DNA from: Chitinophagales bacterium
Lineage (GTDB): Bacteria > Bacteroidota > Bacteroidia > Chitinophagales > JADIYW01
Direction of reading: 5' to 3'
Length of the DNA: 64,000 nucleotides
NCBI GenBank assembly: GCA_023957215.1
Contig: JAMLHH010000017.1
Coordinates: forward strand, 1 to 64,000
Below the pieces are notes generated by a model. The model ran no database searches, was not told where the DNA came from, and saw only the letters and a program-made list of their open reading frames with translations. Shown here piece by piece: positions 26,049 through 34,834 of this stretch. Position numbers and translations under genes: made by a program. Positions within the stretch are counted from its first letter, which is position 1. Each line of letters opens with the position of its first letter.

Positions 26049-27344
26049 ATGAAGAAAGTAGTATTTATTGATGGTGTGAGGACACCTTTTTTAAGAGCCG
26101 GAACAGATTATATGGATTTGATGTCTTACCAGTTAGGACAATATGCCATCAGAGGACTTTTAGACAGGACAGGCATAGACCCCAATGTGGTGGACAGAGT
26201 AATTTATGGCAATGTTATCTCCAATGTACGCACCGAAAATCCTGCCCGCGAGTCCGCACTCAATGCGGGCTTACCTATCAAAGTGCCTTGCAATACGGTC
26301 AAGCAGGCATGTATTTCTGCTAATCAGGCTATCTCTAACTCGGTAGATAATATACAATTAGGACGTTCTGATGTCATTATTTCAGGAGGTACTGAGTGTA
26401 CTTCTGACACTCCGATAGGTTACACAAAACCTATGCGTAAAAAATTATTTCAAGCTCAAAAAATCAGCAAACCGATGGAATATGTGAAATTTGCCATGAC
26501 TTTGAGCCCGATGGATTTTTTACCTGATCGCCCATCTGTGACCGAATTTACTACCGGTCGCACAATGGGAGAGGACTGTGAATTGATGGCTTCAAGATTT
26601 AAGGTGGGAAGAGCCGAACAAGACAAGTATGCTGCCTATTCTCATCAAAATGCCGGTAAAGCGCAAGAAGAAGGTTTGCTTTCGGATGTTATCCCTGTCA
26701 CTTTGCCCAATGGGAAAACAGTGGCAAAGGACAATGGTGTAAGAGGAGATACTACCGTAGAAAAAATTTCAGGGCTAAAACCTGCTTTTAACAAGGATGG
26801 AACTATCACTGCTGCCAATGCTTCGTATTTGACCGATGGAGCGACAGCCGTTTTACTGGCTTCTGAAGAGAAAGCGAAAGAATTAGGTTGGCAACCCAAA
26901 GCCGAAATTGTAGATTATGTATTTACTGCCGGTGATTTATATGAAGAGTGTCTTTTAGGTCCTGCATACTCAATCGTAAAGATATTAGAACAGACCGGTC
27001 TTAAATTAGAGGACATGGATGTGATAGAAATACATGAAGCTTTTGCCGGTCAGGTATTGTCTGTTGTCAATGCATTAAAATCTGATGAATGGTGTAAAAA
27101 GCAATTGGGTTTGAAGAAAGCATTTGGTGAAATAGATTTGAACAAAGTCAATACATGGGGAGGGTCGTTATCATTAGGACATCCGTTTGGTGCGACGGGT
27201 GGTCGTCTTTTGACGATGGCCGCAAATAGGTTACAGGTGATTAGTGGTAAATATGCTTTATTAACTGCTTGTGCAGCAGGTACACATGGTCATGTGATGA
27301 TTATTAAAAAGATACGACGCTTAAAGTGTTTATTACTTGTATAA
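26049..27344 (+). CDS. Acetyl-CoA acyltransferase (thiolase), FadI/FadA type
   Basis: A 431-residue thiolase that cleaves 3-ketoacyl-CoA in fatty-acid beta-oxidation or runs in reverse as acetyl-CoA acetyltransferase. The nucleophile Cys is in VKQACISANQAIS, the His in GGSLSLGHPFGATGG, and the second Cys in TACAAGTHGH. Length and insertions fit the trifunctional-enzyme beta subunit (FadI). The last residues after HVMIIKK look unnatural: one fewer A in the 27307-27311 run would give MIIKRYDA and a stop at 27325. No fadJ is adjacent. Confidence 0.92.
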   Translation: MKKVVFIDGVRTPFLRAGTDYMDLMSYQLGQYAIRGLLDRTGIDPNVVDRVIYGNVISNVRTENPARESALNAGLPIKVPCNTVKQACISANQAISNSVDNIQLGRSDVIISGGTECTSDTPIGYTKPMRKKLFQAQKISKPMEYVKFAMTLSPMDFLPDRPSVTEFTTGRTMGEDCELMASRFKVGRAEQDKYAAYSHQNAGKAQEEGLLSDVIPVTLPNGKTVAKDNGVRGDTTVEKISGLKPAFNKDGTITAANASYLTDGATAVLLASEEKAKELGWQPKAEIVDYVFTAGDLYEECLLGPAYSIVKILEQTGLKLEDMDVIEIHEAFAGQVLSVVNALKSDEWCKKQLGLKKAFGEIDLNKVNTWGGSLSLGHPFGATGGRLLTMAANRLQVISGKYALLTACAAGTHGHVMIIKKIRRLKCLLLV

Positions 27345-27346
27345 AT

Positions 27347-27377
27347 AACAAGGCTGCCCAAAAGCAGTCTTGTTTAT
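27347..27377 (+). terminator. Terminator between thiolase and pyrB
   Basis: The hairpin AACAAGGCTGC / GCAGTCTTGTT, with a six-base loop and a T-rich tail, sits between convergent genes and could serve both. Confidence 0.85.
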
Positions 27378-27396
27378 TGTAAGAAACTTTGATATA

Positions 27397-28320
27397 TTAA
27401 CTTTTTCCGGCCAAAAGATACATACATGCCATCCGTACAGCCACACCATTTTCCACTTGTTCTAAAATGATGGAATGTTCAGAATCTGCCACGTCAGAAG
27501 TTAATTCCACTCCTCTGTTGATAGGTCCCGGATGCATGATAATAATCGGTCTTTTTATTTTGTCTAATCTTTTTTTATTAACACCGTAATACAGAGAGTA
27601 TTCCCTTAAAGATGGGAATAGTTTGATACTTTGTCTTTCTAACTGAATGCGCAATACATTGGCTATATCACACCATTCAAGTGCTTTCTGTATATCATAT
27701 TCTACCGTGACACCAAGTTCTTCGATATAATTTGGAATAAGAGTGGGAGGCCCACAAAGCTTTACATTCGCTCCCAATTTTTTGAGACAGAAAATATCGG
27801 AACGTGCTACTCTCGAAAACATGATATCTCCGATAATGAGAATATTTTTCCCTTTTAAATCACCTACTTTTTCCTGCATAGAAAATGCATCCAAAAGAGC
27901 TTGTGTAGGATGTTCGTGTGTTCCATCGCCGGCATTAATGATATTGGCTTTTATATTTTTAGAAAGAAAACTATGAGCACCCGGACTGGGATGCCGCATG
28001 ACCACCAAATCCACTTTCATTGCCAAAATATTATTGACGGTATCGAGCAAAGTCTCTCCTTTTTTGACGGAAGAAGAAGAATAAGTAAAATTGATGGTAT
28101 CTGCCGACAATCGTTTTGCAGCCAATTCAAAAGAGGTACGGGTACGGGTAGAATTTTCAAAAAAGAGATTGGCAACAGTAGTATCGCGAAGAGTAGGAAC
28201 CTTTTTTATGGGACGATTGATAACTTCTTTAAAAGTTTTTGCTGTTTGTAGTACCAATTCTATATCATCTTTTGTCAGATCTTTGATTCCTATTAGATGT
28301 TTTGTACTCAGATGACTCAT
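27397..28320 (-). CDS. pyrB: Aspartate carbamoyltransferase catalytic subunit
   Basis: A 307-residue enzyme catalysing carbamoyl phosphate + aspartate, the committed step of pyrimidine synthesis. The carbamoyl-phosphate loop FENSTRTRTSFELA and the HPSPGAHSF, HEHPTQALLDA and MHPGPINRGVE motifs are all present. I chose the ATG at MSHLSTKHL because it overlaps the pyrR stop by four bases (ATGA); a longer start inside pyrR is unlikely. No pyrI regulatory subunit is next to it. Confidence 0.95.
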   Translation of the reverse strand: MSHLSTKHLIGIKDLTKDDIELVLQTAKTFKEVINRPIKKVPTLRDTTVANLFFENSTRTRTSFELAAKRLSADTINFTYSSSSVKKGETLLDTVNNILAMKVDLVVMRHPSPGAHSFLSKNIKANIINAGDGTHEHPTQALLDAFSMQEKVGDLKGKNILIIGDIMFSRVARSDIFCLKKLGANVKLCGPPTLIPNYIEELGVTVEYDIQKALEWCDIANVLRIQLERQSIKLFPSLREYSLYYGVNKKRLDKIKRPIIIMHPGPINRGVELTSDVADSEHSIILEQVENGVAVRMACMYLLAGKS

Positions 28321-28859
28321 GGTTTTTCTTTTAAAATAATGACACAACTAGCGTTTTTATCTTTTCCCCAGTCAACCGATACGACTTCTCCGGCCTGGGT
28401 ATCTACTGTCAGACCGATAAAATCGGGTTGTATAGGTAATTCTCTATTAAATCTCCTATTGACTAAGGCCATTAATTTTACTTCGGAAGCACGTCCATAA
28501 TCCAAAAGTGCATCTAAAGCGGCACGTATTGTCCTACCTGTGAAAAGAACATCATCAATCAAAATGATTTTTTTACCTTCTATGGTAAATTCAATGTCTG
28601 TCTCTCTTGCTTTGAGTTGTTTTCCGCTACTTCTGAAATCATCCCTGTAAAAAGTAGTATCTAATCTCCCATAAAGAATAGGAGTTTTTAAGATAATTCT
28701 CAACTTTTCAACTATCCGGTCAGAAAGTAAAACTCCTCTCGGTTGTACTCCAATAATCGCTGTATCTGAAAAATCTCCATAATCCTCTATCAATTGTCTG
28801 CACAGTCGCTCTAATGTAAGATGCAACAGCTCATTATCGAGTATGATGCGATTATTCAT
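28317..28859 (-). CDS. pyrR: PyrR bifunctional regulator / uracil phosphoribosyltransferase
   Basis: A 180-residue type I phosphoribosyltransferase. The PRPP-binding motif IILIDDVLFTGRTIRAALD is clear, as is AIIGVQPRGVLLSDRI near residue 40. In Bacillus, PyrR binds pyr mRNA leaders to cause attenuation. Here pyrR is first in the pyrRB unit with a -7 box only 12 bases upstream of the start, leaving no room for such a leader. It may act by another route or mainly as an enzyme. Confidence 0.93.
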   Translation of the reverse strand: MNNRIILDNELLHLTLERLCRQLIEDYGDFSDTAIIGVQPRGVLLSDRIVEKLRIILKTPILYGRLDTTFYRDDFRSSGKQLKARETDIEFTIEGKKIILIDDVLFTGRTIRAALDALLDYGRASEVKLMALVNRRFNRELPIQPDFIGLTVDTQAGEVVSVDWGKDKNASCVIILKEKP

Positions 28860-28870
28860 GTAAAATAGTA

Positions 28871-28878
28871 CAAAGCTA
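28871..28878 (-). promoter_or_regulatory. TAGCTTTG, -7 box for pyrRB
   Basis: An exact TAnnTTTG match on the minus strand that ends 12 bases before the pyrR ATG, giving a predicted 5' leader of only a few bases. Confidence 0.55.
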
Positions 28879-28923
28879 ACTTTTTTTATGCAAACCTTAA
28901 AATGATTTCAAAACTATATTCGT

Positions 28924-29826
28924 CTATACCAAAGCTCTAATCAAAGCTTCTTTATCTCCTTGCAGTAAATTTATCAAAGGGATTTCTATCATGGTATAAG
29001 CTCCCGGTGTCATACGTGTTGCGGCTCTGGCACATGCTACCATGATTTGTGCAGTCAGCGCAGGATTGTTAATTTTCATATTAAATTCAAATAACTGATT
29101 ATCCGTACTTCCTGAAACTCCTTTTCTGACAAGATGTACGCCATGTCCTTTGTCTAATAGATTATCTACGCTTTCTACTTCTATTACATGGGTTTCATCT
29201 TTTTTGAAATAATCGTCCTCTTTGATGGCATTTGCTACTTGTGCATAAGTATGGTCGTCTTCAATCTCCACATACACCATTCTCCTATGTACACCTGTCC
29301 CCATCGGGATGGTCATAGAGAGTGCTTTTTTGACACCGTCTATGGCTTTTACAGCAACAGTGTGACCCATACTCATACCGGGACCAAAGTTAGTATAAGT
29401 AATTCCTTTCGGTGCCATTACCAAAAGGAGTGCTCTTATCATAGAATCACTTCCCGGATCCCAGCCGGCAGAAATGATAGATACTGCTTGATGAGTTTTT
29501 GCAATCGGTTCTAATTCTTGTCGTACATTCCAGATTGTATTGTGGATATCATAACTGTCAACAGTATGTATGTTGAGCGCGAGAATTTCTTTTGCTTGTT
29601 CCAATACCTTTCTAGTTGGTGAACTAAGAATTGCCACATCCACATTTTCTAATTTTTTAATATTGTCCACCACCTTAAAACCCGCAAGCTCGGGTATATC
29701 TTCATTTAAGGAAGCCGTTCTACGGACTATTCCCGCAATTTCAAAATCTGATGTAGCTATCAATGCTTCTAATACAGATTTTCCAATATTGCCATATCCT
29801 ACAATGGCAGCTCTAATTTTACTCAT
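28924..29826 (-). CDS. ddh: meso-Diaminopimelate dehydrogenase
   Basis: A 300-residue NADPH enzyme that makes meso-diaminopimelate in one step for lysine and peptidoglycan. The nucleotide fold is AIVGYGNIGKSVLEAL. SAGWDPGSDSMIRALL and NFGPGMSMGHTVAVKAI are strongly conserved in Ddh, as are IPMGTGVHRRMVYVE and HLVRKGVSGSTDNQL. The presence of Ddh implies the one-step dehydrogenase variant of the DAP pathway; the other DAP genes are not in the window. Confidence 0.95.
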   Translation of the reverse strand: MSKIRAAIVGYGNIGKSVLEALIATSDFEIAGIVRRTASLNEDIPELAGFKVVDNIKKLENVDVAILSSPTRKVLEQAKEILALNIHTVDSYDIHNTIWNVRQELEPIAKTHQAVSIISAGWDPGSDSMIRALLLVMAPKGITYTNFGPGMSMGHTVAVKAIDGVKKALSMTIPMGTGVHRRMVYVEIEDDHTYAQVANAIKEDDYFKKDETHVIEVESVDNLLDKGHGVHLVRKGVSGSTDNQLFEFNMKINNPALTAQIMVACARAATRMTPGAYTMIEIPLINLLQGDKEALIRALV

Positions 29827-29989
29827 AATTTACTTATTGTTTGATGTAAAAATAATATTTATTGTGTTTTTATAGCATGATGAAAATTATTTGGAAAAGA
29901 AGTTTATGTTATTTTTTTTTAATGAAACGGTTACTTTGAAATGGTAAAAATGAAAAAGAAGTGTAATTTTACTTTATATCAATGACACA

Positions 29990-30979
29990 GTGCCTGTATC
30001 CCATTCAATCATATCGGTAGCCTTACTTTTACCCTTTGATCATAATTTATATCATGTCTCCATGATAATAGATGTTTTTAATGTGTTGAAAAAGTATGAT
30101 TTATCGGAAAGTGATGTGCCTAAAATTGAACTGACCCTTGTACAGTCACAGGCGCAAATCAATGAAAACGGCAATCAGTTTTCGGAATATCCTGCTATCA
30201 ATATTTTAACAGAAACCTTATTTGACTATATCTTGATTCCTCCTGTTAATTTTTCTTTAGTTGAAGAAATTTTAGAAAGAAACCGGCTCTTCAATGATTG
30301 GATAAAAATGCAATACGAAAACGAGGCTACAATTTATTTTATAGGAAATTCGATTTCCTTTGCTGCCTATTCGGGATTTTTGATACATCAGGAGGTCAAA
30401 GTCAGTGGTGTTTCCGATGATTTTTTTGATTTATTCCCTAAAATAAAAAAGGGGAATGGACATTTTTACCAAAAGATAGATAGGATTGTTTTGAGTTGTG
30501 ACGGTATCAGAACGTTATATGCTGTGTTTGATCTAATCCAATCATATTATCAAAAATCTTTTGTTGTTCGTCTTGCCAAAATTTATAAAGTGGATTTGAA
30601 TTGGGTGGAGTGTCGTCATTATGACGAGTTTCGGTTTGTCTATGAAACGGGTGATGAAAGGTTGGATAATATACTTAAAAAGATACATTCTAATTATTTT
30701 CAAATAAAGAATATCCAAGACGTTTTGGATGAGTTTGCTGAAAGTAGAAGGACTTTTAACCGTATTTTCTTACAAGAACTGAAAATGACCCCCATCGAAT
30801 ATTTACAAGGAGTGAGAATTTCTTATGCCCGCCTATTTTTGGAAACGACAGAGTTGAATATAGAAGAAATTGCCTCAAAAGTAGGTTATGAAGACCCTAA
30901 ATCTTTCAGACTGATTTTTTTTAGACAAGTAGGAATTTCTCCTTTAGATTATAGAAAAAGATTTACTTTCCCTCTATAG
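29990..30979 (+). CDS. AraC-family regulator with GlxA-type N-terminal domain
   Basis: A 329-residue regulator. The N-terminal 180 residues resemble the DJ-1/PfpI-like amidotransferase fold of GlxA regulators, without an obvious catalytic Cys. The C-terminal 100 residues are a double HTH: NIQDVLDEFAESRRTFNRIF, then ELNIEEIASKVGYEDPKSF and RQVGISPLDYRK. The start is a GTG; no in-frame ATG occurs before residue 25, by which point the domain has begun. It is divergent from ddh. Targets are unknown. Confidence 0.87.
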   Translation: MPVSHSIISVALLLPFDHNLYHVSMIIDVFNVLKKYDLSESDVPKIELTLVQSQAQINENGNQFSEYPAINILTETLFDYILIPPVNFSLVEEILERNRLFNDWIKMQYENEATIYFIGNSISFAAYSGFLIHQEVKVSGVSDDFFDLFPKIKKGNGHFYQKIDRIVLSCDGIRTLYAVFDLIQSYYQKSFVVRLAKIYKVDLNWVECRHYDEFRFVYETGDERLDNILKKIHSNYFQIKNIQDVLDEFAESRRTFNRIFLQELKMTPIEYLQGVRISYARLFLETTELNIEEIASKVGYEDPKSFRLIFFRQVGISPLDYRKRFTFPL

Positions 30980-31127
30980 AAAATTCTTGCTATTCTCCCG
31001 ATTTATCCAATCGGTTAATTTATTTCATCGTTTATAGATTAGAAAATGTGACAATTTACCGGAATAACAAGGACAATCCTGACCTTCAAATTACTTAAAA
31101 CAAGTCTTGGCTTTTAGTTCTTTTCTC

Positions 31128-33584
31128 TTAGAAGTCTATCATCTGATCGTCATTCATCATGTTTTGCTGATCAGGTCGCTTTTTCTTTTGTTGAGAATCG
31201 CTACGTCCAAATTTGTAGGAAAAATTGATGGTGAACACGCGTGTTTCCCATTTTCTCATTATCTGTGAGTCGAAGGTTGTTCCTGCATTGTGAATTTCAA
31301 ACTTCATCGTGTTGAAAATATCTCTGACATTTAAGGAGATGGTTGCCTTGTTGTTTTTTAAGAAATCCTTTTTCAAACCAATATCCAAGCTATGCATGGG
31401 TTTAATAGAGCCTTGAATGTATTTCATCTTGCTACCATAGCGGTAGGAGAGTTGTAATTCTGCGCTGTGCCAAAACTTGAAAGATGACATGGCGCGAATA
31501 TTCCATTGGAAACTGCTGACGCTATTGTCATTATCTTCTCCCGTAATCTGACCTTTTACGGCATTGTAATAGGTATTTTCGGTCAACATGATGTTCCACC
31601 ATTTTGTGATAGGTGTCCTGAAAATAATCTCTGCACCGATGTTTTGTGAAAAATCAATATTGTCCCAAGTGATTGTAGAAACAGATGTCAAGGTATCTAC
31701 TACTCTAATTCTAGAAAATCTATCAGTGGTATGTCTGAAATAGACACTTGCTGTCAGAAAAGTAGATTTCCAGTTTTTGAGATAAGTTAGTTCTAAAGAG
31801 TGTATTAATTCCGGATTCATAAATGGATTTCCTACTCTGAGTTCCAAAGGATTGTCAAAAGAGGTAAATGGATTTAACATCCAAGGTGTAGGACGATTGA
31901 TTCTGTATGTATATGAAAATTGTATCTCGTGATTTTTCGGTAATCTTTGACTTACGAATAAAGATGGGAAAAACTGCACATAGTTATTGTTAAAATCACC
32001 TTCTATCTGATCATTGACAACATCTATTTTCGTTTGTTCCATTCTGATACCGAGCTTATAAGTAAAACCTTTATAATCTCCACCGAATGAAGAGTATGCT
32101 GCATTGACCAATTCTTTGTAACTAAATCTATTGGTCATTTGTTGATCGGGAATGGTTATTCCTGTGGCTCTATCTAAAGAATCAGCATAAAAATCACTGA
32201 TGATATTTCTATAAGACATTTTTGCACCGACCTCTAAAGTACCGTGTTTCTTGAATGGATGAGAATAATCTACTTGAAAAAGCCCGGTGGTGTTGTAGTT
32301 TTTGTTGTTATTACTTTCTTGTTCGGGAACAAGGTCTATCAGATTGTTATCTGCATCATAATTGTTTTGTACAAAATCTTTAGGTCGTCTTGAAAAACCT
32401 TTTATCAAAGTACCTATTACCATGAGAGATTGTTTGGGGTTTGAAAAATTTTGGAAATAAGTCACACTTGCGTTGTTGTTGAAATCAGACCTATTACCGT
32501 CGCGTGTACGGATAAAACTTCTTTCAAAGATATTGTCATTATCGTAAAATTTTGTTTCGTTAAAATCTGTATTTGGACCGCCACCACCTGTAAGTACGTT
32601 GTTAATAGACAAAGTCGCTTTGGAAGTCAAATCTATATCCAAATTCGTATTTGAATTGGCATTCACGGTTCTATAATGGGAATCATCTTCAGAGTTGATA
32701 TAATTGACATAATCACCAAAAATATTTTTTCTGTCGTTATATCCACCATTATGTGATTGTTGCATTCTATAATTCAAAGACTGTGAAAAATTGACTCTCT
32801 TTTTCTTGAAATTGAGAGTAATGCCGGCGTTATTTTTATATTTAGTGCCATACCCTGCTGTTACAATTCCATTTAAACCTCTGTTATAGTTTTTCTTTAG
32901 TACGATATTGATTATCCCCGCAGTTCCGTCAGCATCGTATTTGGCAGACGGATTGGTAATGACTTCTATACTTTCTATACTGTTTGCCGGAAGAGATTCC
33001 AAAATAGCTTGTTGACTCTCAGCAGACATGCCCGATGGTTTTCCGTTGATGTAAATGACCAAGTTGTCGGAGCCGCGCATAGAAAGACTACCATCCATCG
33101 TCACATCAATAGTCGGTATCTCTTTCAAAGCATCTATTGCATTCCCGCCGGCTGAAATAGCACTTTTTTCTACGTTAAAAATCTTTTTTTCTCCACCTAA
33201 TTGAAACATACTCTTTTCACCGACTACTTCGACAACATCTAATTGGGAGGCAGTTTCATTCATTTTGATAGTTCCCAAATTGATGAGATTTTTGGTGGCT
33301 GTAATACTGATATCGTTTTTGGTGTAGGTGTCAAAACCTAAATAGGATATTTCTAAAGTATAATCTCCAAACTTGATATCGTCTATTTCAAAACGACCTT
33401 TTTCGTCTGTCAAACCTCCGTATTTGGTTTCGCCTTGATTGGCTTTTAAAATTAAAGTGGCATATTCTAAAGTGGAATTGTCGCTATTGCTTTGAAGAAC
33501 GCCAAATATTTTGCCACCTGCTGCATGAAGAATGGATGTACAAAATAAAGAAAATACAGTCAAAAAGATGGGTATAAATCGCAT
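31128..33584 (-). CDS. TonB-dependent receptor-like outer-membrane barrel protein
   Basis: An 818-residue outer-membrane protein. A signal peptide (residues 1-21) precedes a carboxypeptidase-regulatory-like domain (about 24-110, with GRFEIDDIKFGDYTLEISYL). Next is a plug domain (about 135-230, with AIDALKEIPTIDVTMDGSL and PSAKYDADGTAGIINIVLKK), then a barrel ending in VFTINFSYKFG and a Gln/Lys-rich tail. This is the OMP_b-brl_3 group, related to TonB receptors but often lacking a TonB box; the ligand is unknown. It stands alone with no SusD partner. Confidence 0.88.
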   Translation of the reverse strand: MRFIPIFLTVFSLFCTSILHAAGGKIFGVLQSNSDNSTLEYATLILKANQGETKYGGLTDEKGRFEIDDIKFGDYTLEISYLGFDTYTKNDISITATKNLINLGTIKMNETASQLDVVEVVGEKSMFQLGGEKKIFNVEKSAISAGGNAIDALKEIPTIDVTMDGSLSMRGSDNLVIYINGKPSGMSAESQQAILESLPANSIESIEVITNPSAKYDADGTAGIINIVLKKNYNRGLNGIVTAGYGTKYKNNAGITLNFKKKRVNFSQSLNYRMQQSHNGGYNDRKNIFGDYVNYINSEDDSHYRTVNANSNTNLDIDLTSKATLSINNVLTGGGGPNTDFNETKFYDNDNIFERSFIRTRDGNRSDFNNNASVTYFQNFSNPKQSLMVIGTLIKGFSRRPKDFVQNNYDADNNLIDLVPEQESNNNKNYNTTGLFQVDYSHPFKKHGTLEVGAKMSYRNIISDFYADSLDRATGITIPDQQMTNRFSYKELVNAAYSSFGGDYKGFTYKLGIRMEQTKIDVVNDQIEGDFNNNYVQFFPSLFVSQRLPKNHEIQFSYTYRINRPTPWMLNPFTSFDNPLELRVGNPFMNPELIHSLELTYLKNWKSTFLTASVYFRHTTDRFSRIRVVDTLTSVSTITWDNIDFSQNIGAEIIFRTPITKWWNIMLTENTYYNAVKGQITGEDNDNSVSSFQWNIRAMSSFKFWHSAELQLSYRYGSKMKYIQGSIKPMHSLDIGLKKDFLKNNKATISLNVRDIFNTMKFEIHNAGTTFDSQIMRKWETRVFTINFSYKFGRSDSQQKKKRPDQQNMMNDDQMIDF

Positions 33585-33707
33585 TATATATAATTATCTC
33601 CGCAATTATCGAGATATTTAATTTCTATCTAAGTGAAACTATGTTAAGAATTTAACAGAGTCTATTGTATAAATCTAAAACAGAATTTTAAGTAGGTATC
33701 AATTATT

Positions 33708-34738
33708 TTAGAGGATGACTATTTCATCGGCATTGGCCACCAAAATATTCTGTTTGTCTTTTTGAGTTGTGATTTCATCGGCACTCAATTTGGATTTGGC
33801 AACTGCAAAAACCCAGTTGTCAATATCTATGATATCAAAAACTTCTCCTTTGTCAAAAGGACGGATAATTTCTTTTATCCCCACTGCTAATAGACTTTTT
33901 CGTTTGATTAAAGCCTTTTTTGCTCCTTCATCCACTAAGACCCTGCCATACACTTTACTTCCGCTTGCCAACCATTTTTGTCTGGCATTTGCATGTACCT
34001 TTTTTGGTCTGCATACAGTACCGGTTTTACCGTCAATGGCATTTAAGATTCCGTCTTTGGCACGAGCTTCAAAAATAACCGTTTGGATACCGAGACTTGT
34101 GGCGAGACGTGCAAACATCAATTTTGTAATCATTCCCCCCAAACCGGCAGCGGATTTTGTTTTTCGTGCATATCCTAAAATGGCAGGTGTAAAAGTTTTG
34201 ATTTCTTGAATCAATTGATCATTTTCATCCAAAACTCCTGAAACGGAAGTACCTATCAACAAATATTCTGCTCCGAAACCGAGGGCTAAAAGTGTGGCAA
34301 GCTCATCATTATCGGAGAATTTAATTTCCAAATTACTGACGACATCGTTTTCATTGGCAATAGGAATAATGCCATGCTTCCACAATTCGCGATAAGTGTC
34401 TCTCAGTTGTAGAAACTGGTTTCTGTTACTGAAATGTTCTCTCTCGCAAAGACTTTGGGCGATGGGTATCTTGTATTGTTGAAAGGCTTTGGCATATTTA
34501 CCCACCAAAATAGGATTCCCTACCGCAGCGGCGGCTTTTCTTTCTTCTATCTTACCGCTATAATCTTTTATAAAACGCTAGCCTGTCCCGACCGCACCCG
34601 AAGAAACTATTACGATATGAATTTCGTGAAGTACGGAAATCTGTCTTGCAATTCTGCCAACAAAACTTCATCTACTTCACCATCGGATTGCGTAATAGAT
34701 GAGGTCCCAATTTTAAAAACGAGTATAGATTTTTCCAT
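33708..34738 (-). pseudogene. proB: Glutamate 5-kinase, disrupted near the N-terminus
   Basis: The first step of proline synthesis. The C-terminal 266 codons are open: the catalytic core includes NENDVVSNLEIKFSDNDELA and GLGGMITKL, with a PUA domain at the end (GRVLVDEGAKKALIKR). The true N-terminus lies upstream: MEKSILVFKIGTSSITQSDG ... LAEL, then one base shift (about 34650) to RQISVLHEIHIVIVSSGAV and GTG. An in-frame TAG at 34578 follows, although IKDYSGKIEERKAAAAVGNP continues after it. One -1 deletion plus a TAG (or a compensated indel giving xAFIKDY) explains everything. proA is not adjacent. Confidence 0.85.
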
Positions 34739-34834
34739 CTGTTGCGAAATTATAAATAATAAAGATTGTTTGGTAGTGGAAAGGTCTTAATGATAGGAAA
34801 CTATGGGAAAGTATTTATTATTAAAGTGAGAACT

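Noticed and set aside
34434-34790. Plus-strand 118-codon frame over the proB N-terminus
   Set aside because: The minus strand carries clearly conserved glutamate kinase sequence across the same DNA; the plus frame has no conserved features.
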